DNA from: Glaciecola sp048820975
GTDB lineage: Bacteria; Pseudomonadota; Gammaproteobacteria; Enterobacterales; Alteromonadaceae
Reading direction: 5' to 3'
Assembly: GCF_048820975.1 (NCBI RefSeq)
Contig: NZ_JBMEUF010000001.1
Coordinates: 992,001-1,056,000 of the forward strand
DNA length: 64,000 nt
Shown: positions 27,142-39,362 of the stretch, one piece after another
How the letters are laid out: each line of letters starts with the position of its first letter
How positions within the stretch are numbered: the first letter of the stretch is position 1
The notes under the pieces: generated by a model
Told to the model about the DNA's origin: nothing
What the model saw: only the letters and a program-made list of their open reading frames with translations
Databases searched by the model: none
Made by a program: the position numbers and the translations under genes

Positions 27142-28437
27142 ATGTTAAGTTTAATTGGATTAATCGGCGGTTTGCTGCTGCTCATAGTCCTTACTATACG
27201 CGGTGTTAATTTATTTATAGCGGCACCGCTTTGCGCTTTACTGGTGGCAATAACAAACGGTATTTCTGTTTTTACAGGTGATGCTAACTTTGTAACAACA
27301 TATATGTCAGGCTTTTCTGGCTTCGTGGCTTCATGGTTCTTTATGTTTTTGTTGGGTGCTATATTTGGCAAATTTATGGAAGACACCGGCGCTGCCGATG
27401 CCTTGGCTCAAGCCATTATTGCTAAGCTAGGATACAAACGCGCTGTAATCGCGGTAATAGCAGCTTGCGCCATTTTAACCTATGGCGGGGTGTCGTTGTT
27501 TGTGGTTGCCTTCTCGGTTTACCCTATGGCGCTAAGCTTGTTTAAAGATGCCAATTTACCAAGGCGGTTTATTCCTGCCACTATGGCATTTGGCTCTGTA
27601 ACCTTCACTATGACATCAGCAGGCTCACCTGAAATTCAAAATTGGATACCCATTCAATACTTGGGCACATCTCCTTTTGCGGCATGGGAAGTTAGTTTAG
27701 TGGTTGCCTGTTTTATGGCTAGTTTCGGCTATTGGTGGTTGTCACGAATGGTGAAAAATGCAGTGGCAAATGGGGAAAGCTTTCATGCCTTAGCTATAGA
27801 TCCGGTTAAAAAGGTGCGTAAATATCCGCCCGCTTACACTGGATTTATACCCTTGTTAGTGGTGCTTGTGGTTTCATTTTTATTACATGATAAATATTCA
27901 CAATATGCATTAATTGCTGCGCTTGGTGGCGGTGTTCTTACTTTAATGCTTATAAATTATCGATATTTTCAAGACATGGGGGAAGCCATTAATACAGGCA
28001 CCTTAGGAGCGTTAAATGCAATAGGTAACACGGCTGCTGTAGTAGGTTTTGGTGCAATAGCTAAAAATACCGAAGCCTTTGCGCAAACCGTCGATTTAAT
28101 GACGCAAATACCTGGCAATGAATTGATAGGTGCTGCTATTGCGGTGAGTGTTATTGCTGGCTTAACGGGCAGTGCTTCCGGCGGACAAGTTATTGCACTT
28201 CCTGAGGTAGCTCCTCATTATTTAGATCAAGGGGTAAATCCAGAACAACTCCATCGCATAGTATCTATATCATCTGGCGCGCTTGATTCATTACCACATA
28301 ATGGCTATGTAGTAACCACTATTCGTGCTATTTGCCACGAAACTCACAAAGCCGCGTACGGCCCCATGGCCGCGCTTACTGTGGTTGTTCCGTTATTAGG
28401 TCTTTGCTTAGCAATTGCCTTATTTATTATTTTATAA
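27142..28437 (+). CDS. GntP-family permease, probable D-3-hydroxybutyrate transporter
   Basis: 431-residue inner-membrane protein with about 12 hydrophobic segments, of the GntP (gluconate:H+ symporter) family. Motifs include LLGAIFGKFMEDTGAADALA, TYGGVSLFVVAFSVYPMAL and GSASGGQVIALPEV. Members linked to 3-hydroxybutyrate dehydrogenase are annotated as D-beta-hydroxybutyrate permeases, and a dehydrogenase gene closes this operon. ATG 27142 with AGGA upstream. First gene of a four-gene run (permease, lipoprotein esterase, depolymerase, dehydrogenase) with gaps of 14 nt or less, or short overlaps, between the first three. Confidence 0.88.
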   Translation: MLSLIGLIGGLLLLIVLTIRGVNLFIAAPLCALLVAITNGISVFTGDANFVTTYMSGFSGFVASWFFMFLLGAIFGKFMEDTGAADALAQAIIAKLGYKRAVIAVIAACAILTYGGVSLFVVAFSVYPMALSLFKDANLPRRFIPATMAFGSVTFTMTSAGSPEIQNWIPIQYLGTSPFAAWEVSLVVACFMASFGYWWLSRMVKNAVANGESFHALAIDPVKKVRKYPPAYTGFIPLLVVLVVSFLLHDKYSQYALIAALGGGVLTLMLINYRYFQDMGEAINTGTLGALNAIGNTAAVVGFGAIAKNTEAFAQTVDLMTQIPGNELIGAAIAVSVIAGLTGSASGGQVIALPEVAPHYLDQGVNPEQLHRIVSISSGALDSLPHNGYVVTTIRAICHETHKAAYGPMAALTVVVPLLGLCLAIALFIIL

Positions 28438-28451
28438 GGTAAGTAATAATT

Positions 28452-29735
28452 ATGCTAAAACACCAAAATAATTTTTTAAGTATTTGCTTTATATTACTTG
28501 TAGTATATGGATGTAGCAGTACAAATATTATACATTCAAATACTGAAGATGAAACAAGATCGCCACGCACTATTTTAGGTTTAGGAACCAACAGCCCAAT
28601 GCTAACCACCAAGCAAACTCATATTATTGATACCTTTGAAACCTATGGCGGAAAAACTATTAGCCCTGTACAAGTGGGTTGGGAAAGCTATGGAAAATTA
28701 AATGCCGCGAAAAATAATGTAATACTAATTACCCATTACTTCACCGGGAATTCTCATGCAGCAGGCAAATATAACGAAAGCGATGCCGAATTTGGATATT
28801 GGGACGCCATAATTGGCCCCAATAAGGCCATTGATACAAATAAATTTTTTGTAATTAGCGTTGACTCATTAGTGAATATTAGTGCCTTTGATGAAAATGT
28901 AATTACAACAGGCCCATCAAGTATTAACCCTGCTACCGGTAAACCGTATGGTTTGAGTTTTCCTGTAGTCACCATGCGTGACTTCGTAAACGTGCAAAAG
29001 TCAGTATTAGAAAGTTTAGACATTGAAAAGCTTTACGCAGTAGCAGGGCCTTCCATGGGGTCAATGCAGGCAATTGAATGGGCGAGCGCTTATCCAAATT
29101 GGGTTGAGCGCTTAATTTCAGTTATAGGCTCAGGTGGCGCAGATGCATGGAATACCACTTTACTTGAGCAATGGGTTGCCCCCATTACGCTAGACCCGAA
29201 TTTTGACGGTGGAAATTACTATAGCAAGCCGAAATTTCAATGGCCCAATGCCGGGCTTATTCAATCTTTAGCCTTAATTACGCAATCAGCCTTACATCCG
29301 GAATTTTTCAATGATGTGGGTAAGCAAATAGGACATAAAGCTAACGAAACCGCGCCACTTGAAGATATTATGGCAAAGCCAAGTATGGTTACATGGTTGT
29401 TAGAACGTGCCGCTTTGCGTGCAAACAAAATGGATGCAAATCACCTGTTGTATTTAGTGCGCGCTAATCAGCTTTTTACCACAGGCATGCAAGGGAGCCT
29501 GCAAGAAGGTCTAAACGCTATAAAGGCAAAGGTTCTTCTTCTACCATCTAGTACTGATCAACTGCTTATGCCCTACCATGCTGTAAAAATAGCAGAAGGC
29601 TTGGAAAGTCAAAATAAAGAGGTGACACTAGAATACTTGAATGGTGATCCACGTCGAGCCAATATGGGGCATTTAGAGGGGGTAGCCGGTATCGTTAGTC
29701 ACGCTAGCACCATTCGTGCATTTTTAAATGAATAA
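28452..29735 (+). CDS. Lipoprotein MetX-like alpha/beta-hydrolase (E22-type putative esterase)
   Basis: 427 residues with a lipoprotein signal (VVYGCSS; Cys at about residue 17). The mature part is a homoserine O-acetyltransferase-like alpha/beta-hydrolase: oxyanion region LITHYFTGNSHAAG, nucleophile Ser in AGPSMGSMQAIEW, acid in PSSTDQLLMP and His in MGHLEGVAG. True MetX enzymes are cytoplasmic, so a lipid-anchored version in a polyhydroxybutyrate operon is more likely an esterase, perhaps cleaving 3-hydroxybutyrate oligomers (inference). No Asp follows the lipidated Cys, so outer-membrane sorting is expected. The stop overlaps an ATG of the next gene's frame. Confidence 0.82.
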   Translation: MLKHQNNFLSICFILLVVYGCSSTNIIHSNTEDETRSPRTILGLGTNSPMLTTKQTHIIDTFETYGGKTISPVQVGWESYGKLNAAKNNVILITHYFTGNSHAAGKYNESDAEFGYWDAIIGPNKAIDTNKFFVISVDSLVNISAFDENVITTGPSSINPATGKPYGLSFPVVTMRDFVNVQKSVLESLDIEKLYAVAGPSMGSMQAIEWASAYPNWVERLISVIGSGGADAWNTTLLEQWVAPITLDPNFDGGNYYSKPKFQWPNAGLIQSLALITQSALHPEFFNDVGKQIGHKANETAPLEDIMAKPSMVTWLLERAALRANKMDANHLLYLVRANQLFTTGMQGSLQEGLNAIKAKVLLLPSSTDQLLMPYHAVKIAEGLESQNKEVTLEYLNGDPRRANMGHLEGVAGIVSHASTIRAFLNE

Positions 29736-29748
29736 AGGGATATTATTA

Positions 29749-30768
29749 ATGAGTTATTGTATAAAAATAAATAGGGTATTTAGTGCGCTTTGCTTAAGTG
29801 CTTTATTCGTGCCCAATGTTCACGCACAGCCACTGAATATTAATTTATCACAAAGCAGTGTGTCAGGCTTGTCATCAGGCGGCTATATGGCAACGCAATT
29901 TCATTTATCACATAGCGAAACTTTAGTGGGTGCCGGCATTGTGTCGGCAGGCCCTTATTATTGCGCTCAAAATTCAATAATGACGGCCTTAAACGCTTGC
30001 ATTAATAAAATGGCCGATACGCCTAGTGATCCTTTTAGTTACTTCAATCAAGCTCAAAAAGAACGGTTAATTGCACCTCTAAGTAGCTTTGCAGATGATA
30101 AAGTGTGGCTTTTGCATGGTAAATTAGATACGCGAATTGTGCGCCCAGTTACCGATGCACTTTATACTCAGTACGCTAAATGGATACCTCAGGAAAACCT
30201 TAAGTACCTTACTGACAAAAACTTTGCCCATGTTTTCCCTACCCTACAAAATGGAGGAGATTGTAAAATATCAAGCCCTCCTTTTATTGGAGACTGTAAT
30301 TTTGATGCCGCAGGGGAAATCCTTAATTTTATTTACCCCAATTTACAGCCTGCTATTAGCAGCAAAGATACCTACGAGCAAGGTAAACTCGTTGAATTTA
30401 AACAAGCTGAATTAAGTGACATCAGCGGTGCTGGCATGAATGAAACAGGCTTTGCATTTATTCCAAACACATGCGCGTTAGGCGAAAATTGCACTATTCA
30501 CATAAGCTTTCACGGCTGTAATCAATCAATAGACAACGTAGGCGATAGTTTTGCAAAGTTAGCGGGTTTTAATGAATGGGCGGTGAGTAACAATATAATA
30601 GTTATATATCCGCAAATAAAAAAATCGAGTGTAGCTCCTATGAACCCGCAATCTTGCTGGGATTGGTGGGGTTATACCAATGAAAATTATGCCACTAAGC
30701 AAGGTAAGCAAATAAAAGCGGTGTTTAGCATGATGCAAAACGCTGCTGAGCAATTTGCAAAAAATTAA
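29749..30768 (+). CDS. Secreted poly(3-hydroxybutyrate) depolymerase-family esterase
   Basis: 339 residues with a Sec signal peptide (cleavage after NVHA, about residue 26). Catalytic alpha/beta-hydrolase of the PHB depolymerase (LpqC-like) family: lipase box GLSSGGYMATQ near the N-terminus (S42), acid in LHGKLDTRIV and catalytic His region HISFHGCNQS, with Cys residues suited to disulfides. There is no C-terminal fibronectin/linker or substrate-binding domain as in classical extracellular depolymerases, so oligomers or amorphous polymer are likelier substrates (inference). ATG 29749 has AAAGGGA 8 nt upstream; an earlier ATG at 29728 overlaps the previous stop. Confidence 0.88.
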   Translation: MSYCIKINRVFSALCLSALFVPNVHAQPLNINLSQSSVSGLSSGGYMATQFHLSHSETLVGAGIVSAGPYYCAQNSIMTALNACINKMADTPSDPFSYFNQAQKERLIAPLSSFADDKVWLLHGKLDTRIVRPVTDALYTQYAKWIPQENLKYLTDKNFAHVFPTLQNGGDCKISSPPFIGDCNFDAAGEILNFIYPNLQPAISSKDTYEQGKLVEFKQAELSDISGAGMNETGFAFIPNTCALGENCTIHISFHGCNQSIDNVGDSFAKLAGFNEWAVSNNIIVIYPQIKKSSVAPMNPQSCWDWWGYTNENYATKQGKQIKAVFSMMQNAAEQFAKN

Positions 30769-30802
30769 ACTTCGATTAGCCACCAATGAAAGAGACAAAA
30801 AT

Positions 30803-31591
30803 ATGAATGTGCATGAACATCACTTAGGCTCTAAAACTGTTCTTATCACAGGGGGAGCAAGCGGTATAGGCTACGGTATAGGCGAGTATTTGGGTAAGCA
30901 AGGCCATTGCATTGTAGTGGCTGACATAAACATAGAAGCCGCAAAACAAGCGGCCAACAATTTCACCAGCATGGGAATAAATAGCCACGCTATATTGCTC
31001 AATGTGACTGACACAGCCGCGATTAATACCCTGCCAGCAAGCTTAGGGGATTTACATATTGATGTATTAATTAACAACGCCGGTATTCAGCACGTGAGTA
31101 AAATAGAAGATTTTCCTGCAGATAAATTTCGCTTACTCATTGATGTTATGTTGACAGGCCCTGCTTTATTAACAAAAGCATTACTGCCCCGTATGAGAGC
31201 AAACAATTACGGGCGCATTATTAACGTGGGCTCTATTCATTCAGTGATTGCCTCACCTTATAAATCAGCCTATGTAGCTGCAAAACACGGTTTGGTAGGA
31301 TTTGCTAAAACCATTGCTTTAGAAACAGGCGATGCCAACATCACAATAAATAACTTATGCCCCGCTTATGTTAAAACCCCCTTGGTTGAAAAACAAATAG
31401 GCGCACAGGCTCAAGAAAATGATATGACTGAAGAGGAAGTTGTAGAAAAAATATTCTTACAGCCCATGCCGAAAAAGGCCTTTATTGAAGTAGAAGAGTT
31501 AGCGGCAAGCGCGGCATTCTTAATGGCCGACACTGCGAAAAACATCACAGCGCAAAATATTGTATTAGATGGGGGGTGGACAGCGCGCTAG
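30803..31591 (+). CDS. D-3-hydroxybutyrate dehydrogenase (SDR family)
   Basis: NAD+-dependent oxidation of D-3-hydroxybutyrate to acetoacetate in the cytoplasm. 262 residues: cofactor loop TGGASGIGYGIG, NNAGIQHV, catalytic Ser in GSIHS and Tyr/Lys in SAYVAAKHG. The C-terminal substrate-pocket strings LCPAYVKTPLVEKQI and LDGGWTAR are typical of bacterial 3-HBDH. ATG 30803 (MNVHEHHLG), behind AGAG, is preferred over the longer frame from 30755, which overlaps the depolymerase gene. Last gene of the operon. Acetoacetate would need a CoA transferase encoded elsewhere. Confidence 0.93.
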   Translation: MNVHEHHLGSKTVLITGGASGIGYGIGEYLGKQGHCIVVADINIEAAKQAANNFTSMGINSHAILLNVTDTAAINTLPASLGDLHIDVLINNAGIQHVSKIEDFPADKFRLLIDVMLTGPALLTKALLPRMRANNYGRIINVGSIHSVIASPYKSAYVAAKHGLVGFAKTIALETGDANITINNLCPAYVKTPLVEKQIGAQAQENDMTEEEVVEKIFLQPMPKKAFIEVEELAASAAFLMADTAKNITAQNIVLDGGWTAR

Positions 31592-31607
31592 AAAAATTGG
31601 GGGTTTA

Positions 31608-31637
31608 TTGAAATTAAGCTTGCATGTACCTTATGCT
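31608..31637 (+). promoter_or_regulatory. Probable sigma-70 promoter of nadK
   Basis: TTGAAA (31608-31613), an 18-nt spacer and TATGCT (31632-31637), about 39 nt upstream of the nadK ATG. Motif match only. Confidence 0.45.
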
Positions 31638-31675
31638 TCCGTTTACCTTTGTAGGTCACTGAAAACTATCATAGT

Positions 31676-32557
31676 ATGTCGATGCGTTATAAAACCGTTG
31701 GATTAATTGGAAAACCTAGCCACAGTGCTACTCATGCAAGCTTAAATGTATTAATTGACGAGTTGACTTTACGCGGTTGCACTATTTTAATTGAAGAGCG
31801 CTTACACTCTTCGTTAGACCGCCATGATATGACGGTTTGCTCTATGCAGGAAATAGGTGTTCAAGCTGAACTTGCCGTGGTAGTTGGCGGTGATGGATAC
31901 ATGTTGGGCGCCGCTCGTGTGCTTGCTGGTTTTAATGTTGATGTGGTAGGTGTTAACCGAGGCAACTTAGGGTTTCTAACAGATATAAACCCAGAGGATA
32001 TTACTCGCCAACTTGATCATATTTTTAAAGAAAATATCCAACGCGAAGAACGCTTTTTGCTAGAAGCGCAGGTACATAGCAATAATAAGCTACAAAGCAC
32101 CCACGTTGCGGTAAATGAAGTTGTTCTGCATCATAGCAAAGTTGCACACATGATGGAGTTTGAGTTATATGTGGGTAATTCCTTTGTGTTTAGCCAACGC
32201 TCTGATGGCTTAATAATAGCGACCCCTACAGGATCTACTGCTTATTCGTTGTCAGGTGGAGGCCCGATTCTGGTGCCACACTTAGACGCCGTAACCCTTG
32301 TTCCTATGTTTCCGCATGCACTAAGTAGCCGCCCTATTGTAGTAGACGCAAACTCAAACATTCGCATAAAAATATCAGACCGAAACGCCGACAATGTGCA
32401 AATAAGTTGTGATAGCCATGTGGTAATAAGTTTAGCACCGGGTGATGAAGTGCTAATCAAAAAAAGCCCCAATAAGCTCTCATTGGTCCACCCTCCTGAA
32501 TATTCCTACTTTAATGTGTTGCGTACTAAATTAAACTGGGGTAGTAAATTATTTTAA
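31676..32557 (+). CDS. nadK: NAD kinase
   Basis: Phosphorylates NAD+ to NADP+. 293 residues, as in E. coli (292). Diagnostic GGDG motif (VVVGGDGYMLGAARVLAG), NRGNLGFLTDI, and the substrate loop DGLIIATPTGSTAYSLSGGGP, followed by the beta-sandwich C-terminus. It sits next to recN and bamE, the same order as in E. coli and Vibrio. The start MSMRYKTVGLIGKPSH at 31676 is the usual N-terminal sequence. Confidence 0.97.
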   Translation: MSMRYKTVGLIGKPSHSATHASLNVLIDELTLRGCTILIEERLHSSLDRHDMTVCSMQEIGVQAELAVVVGGDGYMLGAARVLAGFNVDVVGVNRGNLGFLTDINPEDITRQLDHIFKENIQREERFLLEAQVHSNNKLQSTHVAVNEVVLHHSKVAHMMEFELYVGNSFVFSQRSDGLIIATPTGSTAYSLSGGGPILVPHLDAVTLVPMFPHALSSRPIVVDANSNIRIKISDRNADNVQISCDSHVVISLAPGDEVLIKKSPNKLSLVHPPEYSYFNVLRTKLNWGSKLF

Positions 32558-32581
32558 AACGCATCTTTACACAACACTAAA

Positions 32582-32601
32582 CACTGTATATATTACCAGT
32601 A
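32582..32601 (+). promoter_or_regulatory. LexA (SOS) box upstream of recN
   Basis: CTG (32584-32586), 10 nt TATATATTAC, then CAG (32597-32599) is an exact CTG-N10-CAG LexA site with the AT-rich centre of the gammaproteobacterial consensus. It is about 100 nt upstream of the recN ATG; recN is a classical SOS gene. Confidence 0.85.
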
Positions 32602-32698
32602 TAAATTATAAGCGTAGTCTTAAGCTGCCTCTTTAAATACGCAGCCGCAATAATACGAAGCTTATACATGTATTCATTCTATTTTGAAAGGTGCTGAC

Positions 32699-34372
32699 AT
32701 GCTGGTTCATATCGCCATAAAAAATTTAGCTATTGTGAAAAAAGTTGATTTAGCTCTTGGCCTTGGTCTTACAGCCGTAACTGGTGAAACCGGCGCGGGG
32801 AAATCAATTGCTCTTGACGCCTTAGGCTTGTGTTTAGGTGATAGGGCTGAGTCAAACATGGTGCGAGAAAATGTAGACAAAGCCGAAGTTGTGGCGCATT
32901 TCGATATCTCTAAAGTTAGCAGCGCACAAACATTTTTAAGCGAAAATGAATTACAACAAGATGATAATCCTCATGAGTGTTTTATTCGCAGGGTTATAAG
33001 CCCTGAAGGACGCTCAAAAGCATTTGTTAACGGTATACCGGTTAACTTGAGCCAACTTAAAACTCTGGGTAAAACCTTAGCGTTAATTCATGGCCAGCAT
33101 GCTCATTATCAATTTTTAAAGCCAGAAAACCAGCGCACATTACTAGATCAATATGCTCAGCACCAAGGTTTGCTAGAAAAAACAGCGCAAAGCTATTCTA
33201 CCTATAAGCACTCAATGCGCAGCTTACAAGAATTAAAAGATAAACAGCAACAACGTCTTGATCGTTCTCAACTTCTTGCGTATCAAGTTCAAGAATTAGA
33301 CGAATTTAGCTTAGGTGAAAATGAATTTGTAGAACTTGAGCAAAACTTCAAAAAGCTCAACAACACACAAGAGCTAATTAGCAATACTGAATCTGCTTTG
33401 CACACCTTGCAATATTCTGAAAATGAAAGTGCGATTAGCTTGTTAAAACAGTCAATAAAGTCTATTTCAAACGTAGCGCAATATGATGAAGCTGTAAATG
33501 GCATCATGGAATCGTTACAAAGTGCGTTAATACAAGCTGAAGACGCGTGCAGCGAACTGAGTCACTATCAATCAAGTGTTGAGGCAGATCCTGAACAATT
33601 GCAAGAAATGGAAGCGCGTTATGGCAAATGCTTAGAACTTGCCAGAAAGCATCAGGTACAACCTGAAAACTTGTATGAAGCACATATATCCTTATCGGAT
33701 GAGTATACCTCGCTAACGCAAGATGAAGATAGTTTACTCGAATTACAAACAAAAGTAAGTGAGCAGCTCGAGTTATATAAAAAGGCGGCGGAAAGCTTAT
33801 ACAAATCACGAAAAAAAGCGGCTAAAACGCTCTCTACAGACATACAACACTCTATACGAGAAATGAACTTACCTCACGCTATAGTTGATGTTAGAGTTAA
33901 CCACGATGACAACGCCGCGCCTATGCTATTAGGAAATGACGTAGTGAGTATTTATTTGTCAGTAAATCCTGGGCAAGCCTGCGAAGTGATGGAAAAAGTG
34001 GTTTCAGGTGGTGAATTGTCACGTATAGGATTAGCACTACAGGTTATCGGATCTAAAGATAACCCTATTCCGACTATGGTGTTTGATGAAGTTGATACAG
34101 GTATAAGTGGCCCTACCGCTGCGCTTATTGGTAAATTGCTTAGAAAGTTAGGCACGAATGCACAAGTATTGTGTGTAACGCACTTACCCCAAGTGGCGGC
34201 ACAGGCACATAATCAGTTGTTTGTAAGTAAAGTAACTGATGGTAAATCAACTGAAACGACTTTGTTAAAATTAACCAAAGAAGAACGAATCAATGAAATA
34301 GCCCGATTATTAGCAGGCGATGCATTAACGGATACCGCTATTGCTAACGCTCGCGACTTACTTAAACTATAA
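32699..34372 (+). CDS. recN: DNA repair protein RecN
   Basis: SMC-like ATPase for double-strand-break repair. 557 residues: Walker A GETGAGKS (29-36), long central coiled coil (about 150-370), ABC signature region KVVSGGELSRIGLALQV and Walker B MVFDEVDTGISG, with CVTHLPQVAAQAH as switch. ATG 32699 (MLVHIAIKNLAIV, matching E. coli MLAQLTISNFAIV) with AAAGG upstream, rather than TTG 32684. Regulated by the LexA box above. Confidence 0.98.
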   Translation: MLVHIAIKNLAIVKKVDLALGLGLTAVTGETGAGKSIALDALGLCLGDRAESNMVRENVDKAEVVAHFDISKVSSAQTFLSENELQQDDNPHECFIRRVISPEGRSKAFVNGIPVNLSQLKTLGKTLALIHGQHAHYQFLKPENQRTLLDQYAQHQGLLEKTAQSYSTYKHSMRSLQELKDKQQQRLDRSQLLAYQVQELDEFSLGENEFVELEQNFKKLNNTQELISNTESALHTLQYSENESAISLLKQSIKSISNVAQYDEAVNGIMESLQSALIQAEDACSELSHYQSSVEADPEQLQEMEARYGKCLELARKHQVQPENLYEAHISLSDEYTSLTQDEDSLLELQTKVSEQLELYKKAAESLYKSRKKAAKTLSTDIQHSIREMNLPHAIVDVRVNHDDNAAPMLLGNDVVSIYLSVNPGQACEVMEKVVSGGELSRIGLALQVIGSKDNPIPTMVFDEVDTGISGPTAALIGKLLRKLGTNAQVLCVTHLPQVAAQAHNQLFVSKVTDGKSTETTLLKLTKEERINEIARLLAGDALTDTAIANARDLLKL

Positions 34373-34448
34373 TACAGAACCATTTTTAACTTGAATGGTC
34401 TTACGAAGGTAGGTTAGGATGCGTGCGAAAAAATAATAAAGGTAAAAC

Positions 34449-34805
34449 ATGAAATCAATACACTTAGCAGTCATTTTCTCTGTATGTATATTTACTACAG
34501 CATGTAGTGATTGGATTTATAGAATAGATGTTCCTCAAGGCAACTTTTTGGAGCAAAAAGACGTGGATAAATTACGCGTACAAATGAGCAAAGAGCAAGT
34601 TCGATTTGTATTAGGTAACGCGGTGGTAGAAGACAGCTTTGATACTAATACATGGTACTACGTTTACGACATGAAGCGCGGCATGAAAAAGCGCGGTGAA
34701 GACGTTAGAAAAGAATTAGTTTTACGCTTCAAAGACGACAAATTGAGCGCCTTAGAGGGTGACTTTGAGCGCCCAGAAGAGTTCGATACTCCGTTAGATT
34801 CTTAA
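34449..34805 (+). CDS. bamE: Outer membrane assembly lipoprotein BamE
   Basis: Small lipoprotein subunit of the BAM complex. 118 residues: signal and lipobox FTTACSDW (lipidated Cys about residue 19), then the SmpA/OmlA fold with QGNFLEQKDVDKLRVQMSKE (contains the conserved QGN motif), VRFVLGNAVVEDSF and WYYVYDM. Follows recN, as in E. coli. Ribosome binding site AAAGG. Confidence 0.96.
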   Translation: MKSIHLAVIFSVCIFTTACSDWIYRIDVPQGNFLEQKDVDKLRVQMSKEQVRFVLGNAVVEDSFDTNTWYYVYDMKRGMKKRGEDVRKELVLRFKDDKLSALEGDFERPEEFDTPLDS

Positions 34806-34827
34806 TTCGCTCAAATTTATTTAACTC

Positions 34828-34869
34828 GTACGCTTAGATGTTTGTAATAAAGAACACATCTAGGCGTAC
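34828..34869. terminator. Stem-loop between convergent bamE and fimV
   Basis: GTACGCTTAGATGT (34828-34841) pairs with ACATCTAGGCGTAC (34856-34869): 14 bp with one wobble and a 14-nt loop. It sits midway between convergent genes and probably ends both transcripts, although neither side has a long T-run. Confidence 0.65.
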
Positions 34870-34887
34870 AATAATTTATATCTCAAG

Positions 34888-38244
<3,357 letters not shown>

Positions 38245-38328
38245 TAAACCCTTTAATACTCTTTTTAAATAGTAAAATAATCTTATTATACGTTATCAAT
38301 ATCGGCCATCTTGGCCAATTTGTTACTA

Positions 38329-39345
38329 TTACAAATAATCGCGAATTAATAACTCGGCAATTTGAACACTGTTAGTTGCCGCGCCTTTGCGAATATTATC
38401 AGATACTACCCACATATTAATGCCGTTGGGATGCGATATATCGTTGCGGATTCGGCCTACATGAACGCTGTCATTGCCACTAGCCGAACTTACCTGCGTG
38501 GGAAACTTCTCACGCTCTTCATACAATTCAACACCTGGCGCATTAGATAATAAAGCTTTAATCTCTTGGGCGTCAGAAGCTTGATGAGTTTCAATGTGAA
38601 TGGCTTCGGCATGCCCAAAGAATACTGGCACGCGCACTGCTGTAGGATTTACCAATATGTTGTCATCAGCAAAGATTTTACGGGTTTCCCACACCATCTT
38701 CATTTCTTCTTTGGTGTAGTCGTTATCCATAAAATCATCAATTTGTGGAATAACATTGAATGCAATTTGGCGAGAAAAGGCATTATCAGTAAGCGGCTTA
38801 GCATTCAGCAGTGAGGCGGTCTGCCCTGCTAGACTTTCCATTGCAGTTTTACCTGCGCCGGAAACTGACTGGTAGGTACACACATTGATTCTGCTTATAC
38901 CCACTGCGTCATAAATAGGTTTCAAGGCAACCAACATTTGAATGGTGGAGCAATTAGGATTGGCAATAATATTACGGTTTCTAAAATCAGCTAACGCGTG
39001 AGGGTTTACCTCTGGCACAACCAACGGAATATCAGGTTCGTATCTAAAGTGGGAGGTATTATCAATCACAATACAGCCGGCTTCAGCCGCTATTGGGGCA
39101 TATTTTTCTGAGACTGAACCACCGGCAGAGAAAAAGGCAATTTGTACCTCAGACCAATCAAAGTCTTCTACATCTAATACCGTAATTTTTTCGCCTTTAA
39201 AATCAACGTCACTGCCCGCAGAACGCGCGCTTGCCAATGGGTATAGAGTATCAATAGGAAATTTTCGCTCGGCTAACAATTCCAGCATTGTTTGGCCTAC
39301 AAGACCAGTTGCACCTAAAATAGCAACGTTAAAAGCTTGTGACAT
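38329..39345 (-). CDS. asd: Aspartate-semialdehyde dehydrogenase
   Basis: Converts aspartyl-4-phosphate to aspartate semialdehyde (lysine, threonine, methionine and DAP synthesis). 338 residues: GATGLVGQTM cofactor loop (11-20), catalytic Cys132 in IIANPNCSTIQM, Gln in YQSVSGAGK, His in FFGHAEAIHIE. It occupies the position of E. coli usg (pdxB-usg-truA), but the catalytic residues are intact, so this is a working enzyme of the USG-1/Vibrio Asd class. 17 nt separate it from the pdxB stop; likely co-transcribed with pdxB. Confidence 0.96.
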   Translation of the reverse strand: MSQAFNVAILGATGLVGQTMLELLAERKFPIDTLYPLASARSAGSDVDFKGEKITVLDVEDFDWSEVQIAFFSAGGSVSEKYAPIAAEAGCIVIDNTSHFRYEPDIPLVVPEVNPHALADFRNRNIIANPNCSTIQMLVALKPIYDAVGISRINVCTYQSVSGAGKTAMESLAGQTASLLNAKPLTDNAFSRQIAFNVIPQIDDFMDNDYTKEEMKMVWETRKIFADDNILVNPTAVRVPVFFGHAEAIHIETHQASDAQEIKALLSNAPGVELYEEREKFPTQVSSASGNDSVHVGRIRNDISHPNGINMWVVSDNIRKGAATNSVQIAELLIRDYL

Positions 39346-39362
39346 ATGTCGTGTTCCAAATT

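Noticed and set aside
20436..31591. PHB locus considered as a recently acquired island
   Set aside because: No integrase, tRNA, repeats or visible change in base composition at the borders (24 kb or 31.6 kb); horizontal origin cannot be argued from the sequence alone.
34379..34399. ACCATT / AATGGT hairpin between recN and bamE
   Set aside because: Short stem without a T-run; not convincing as a terminator.
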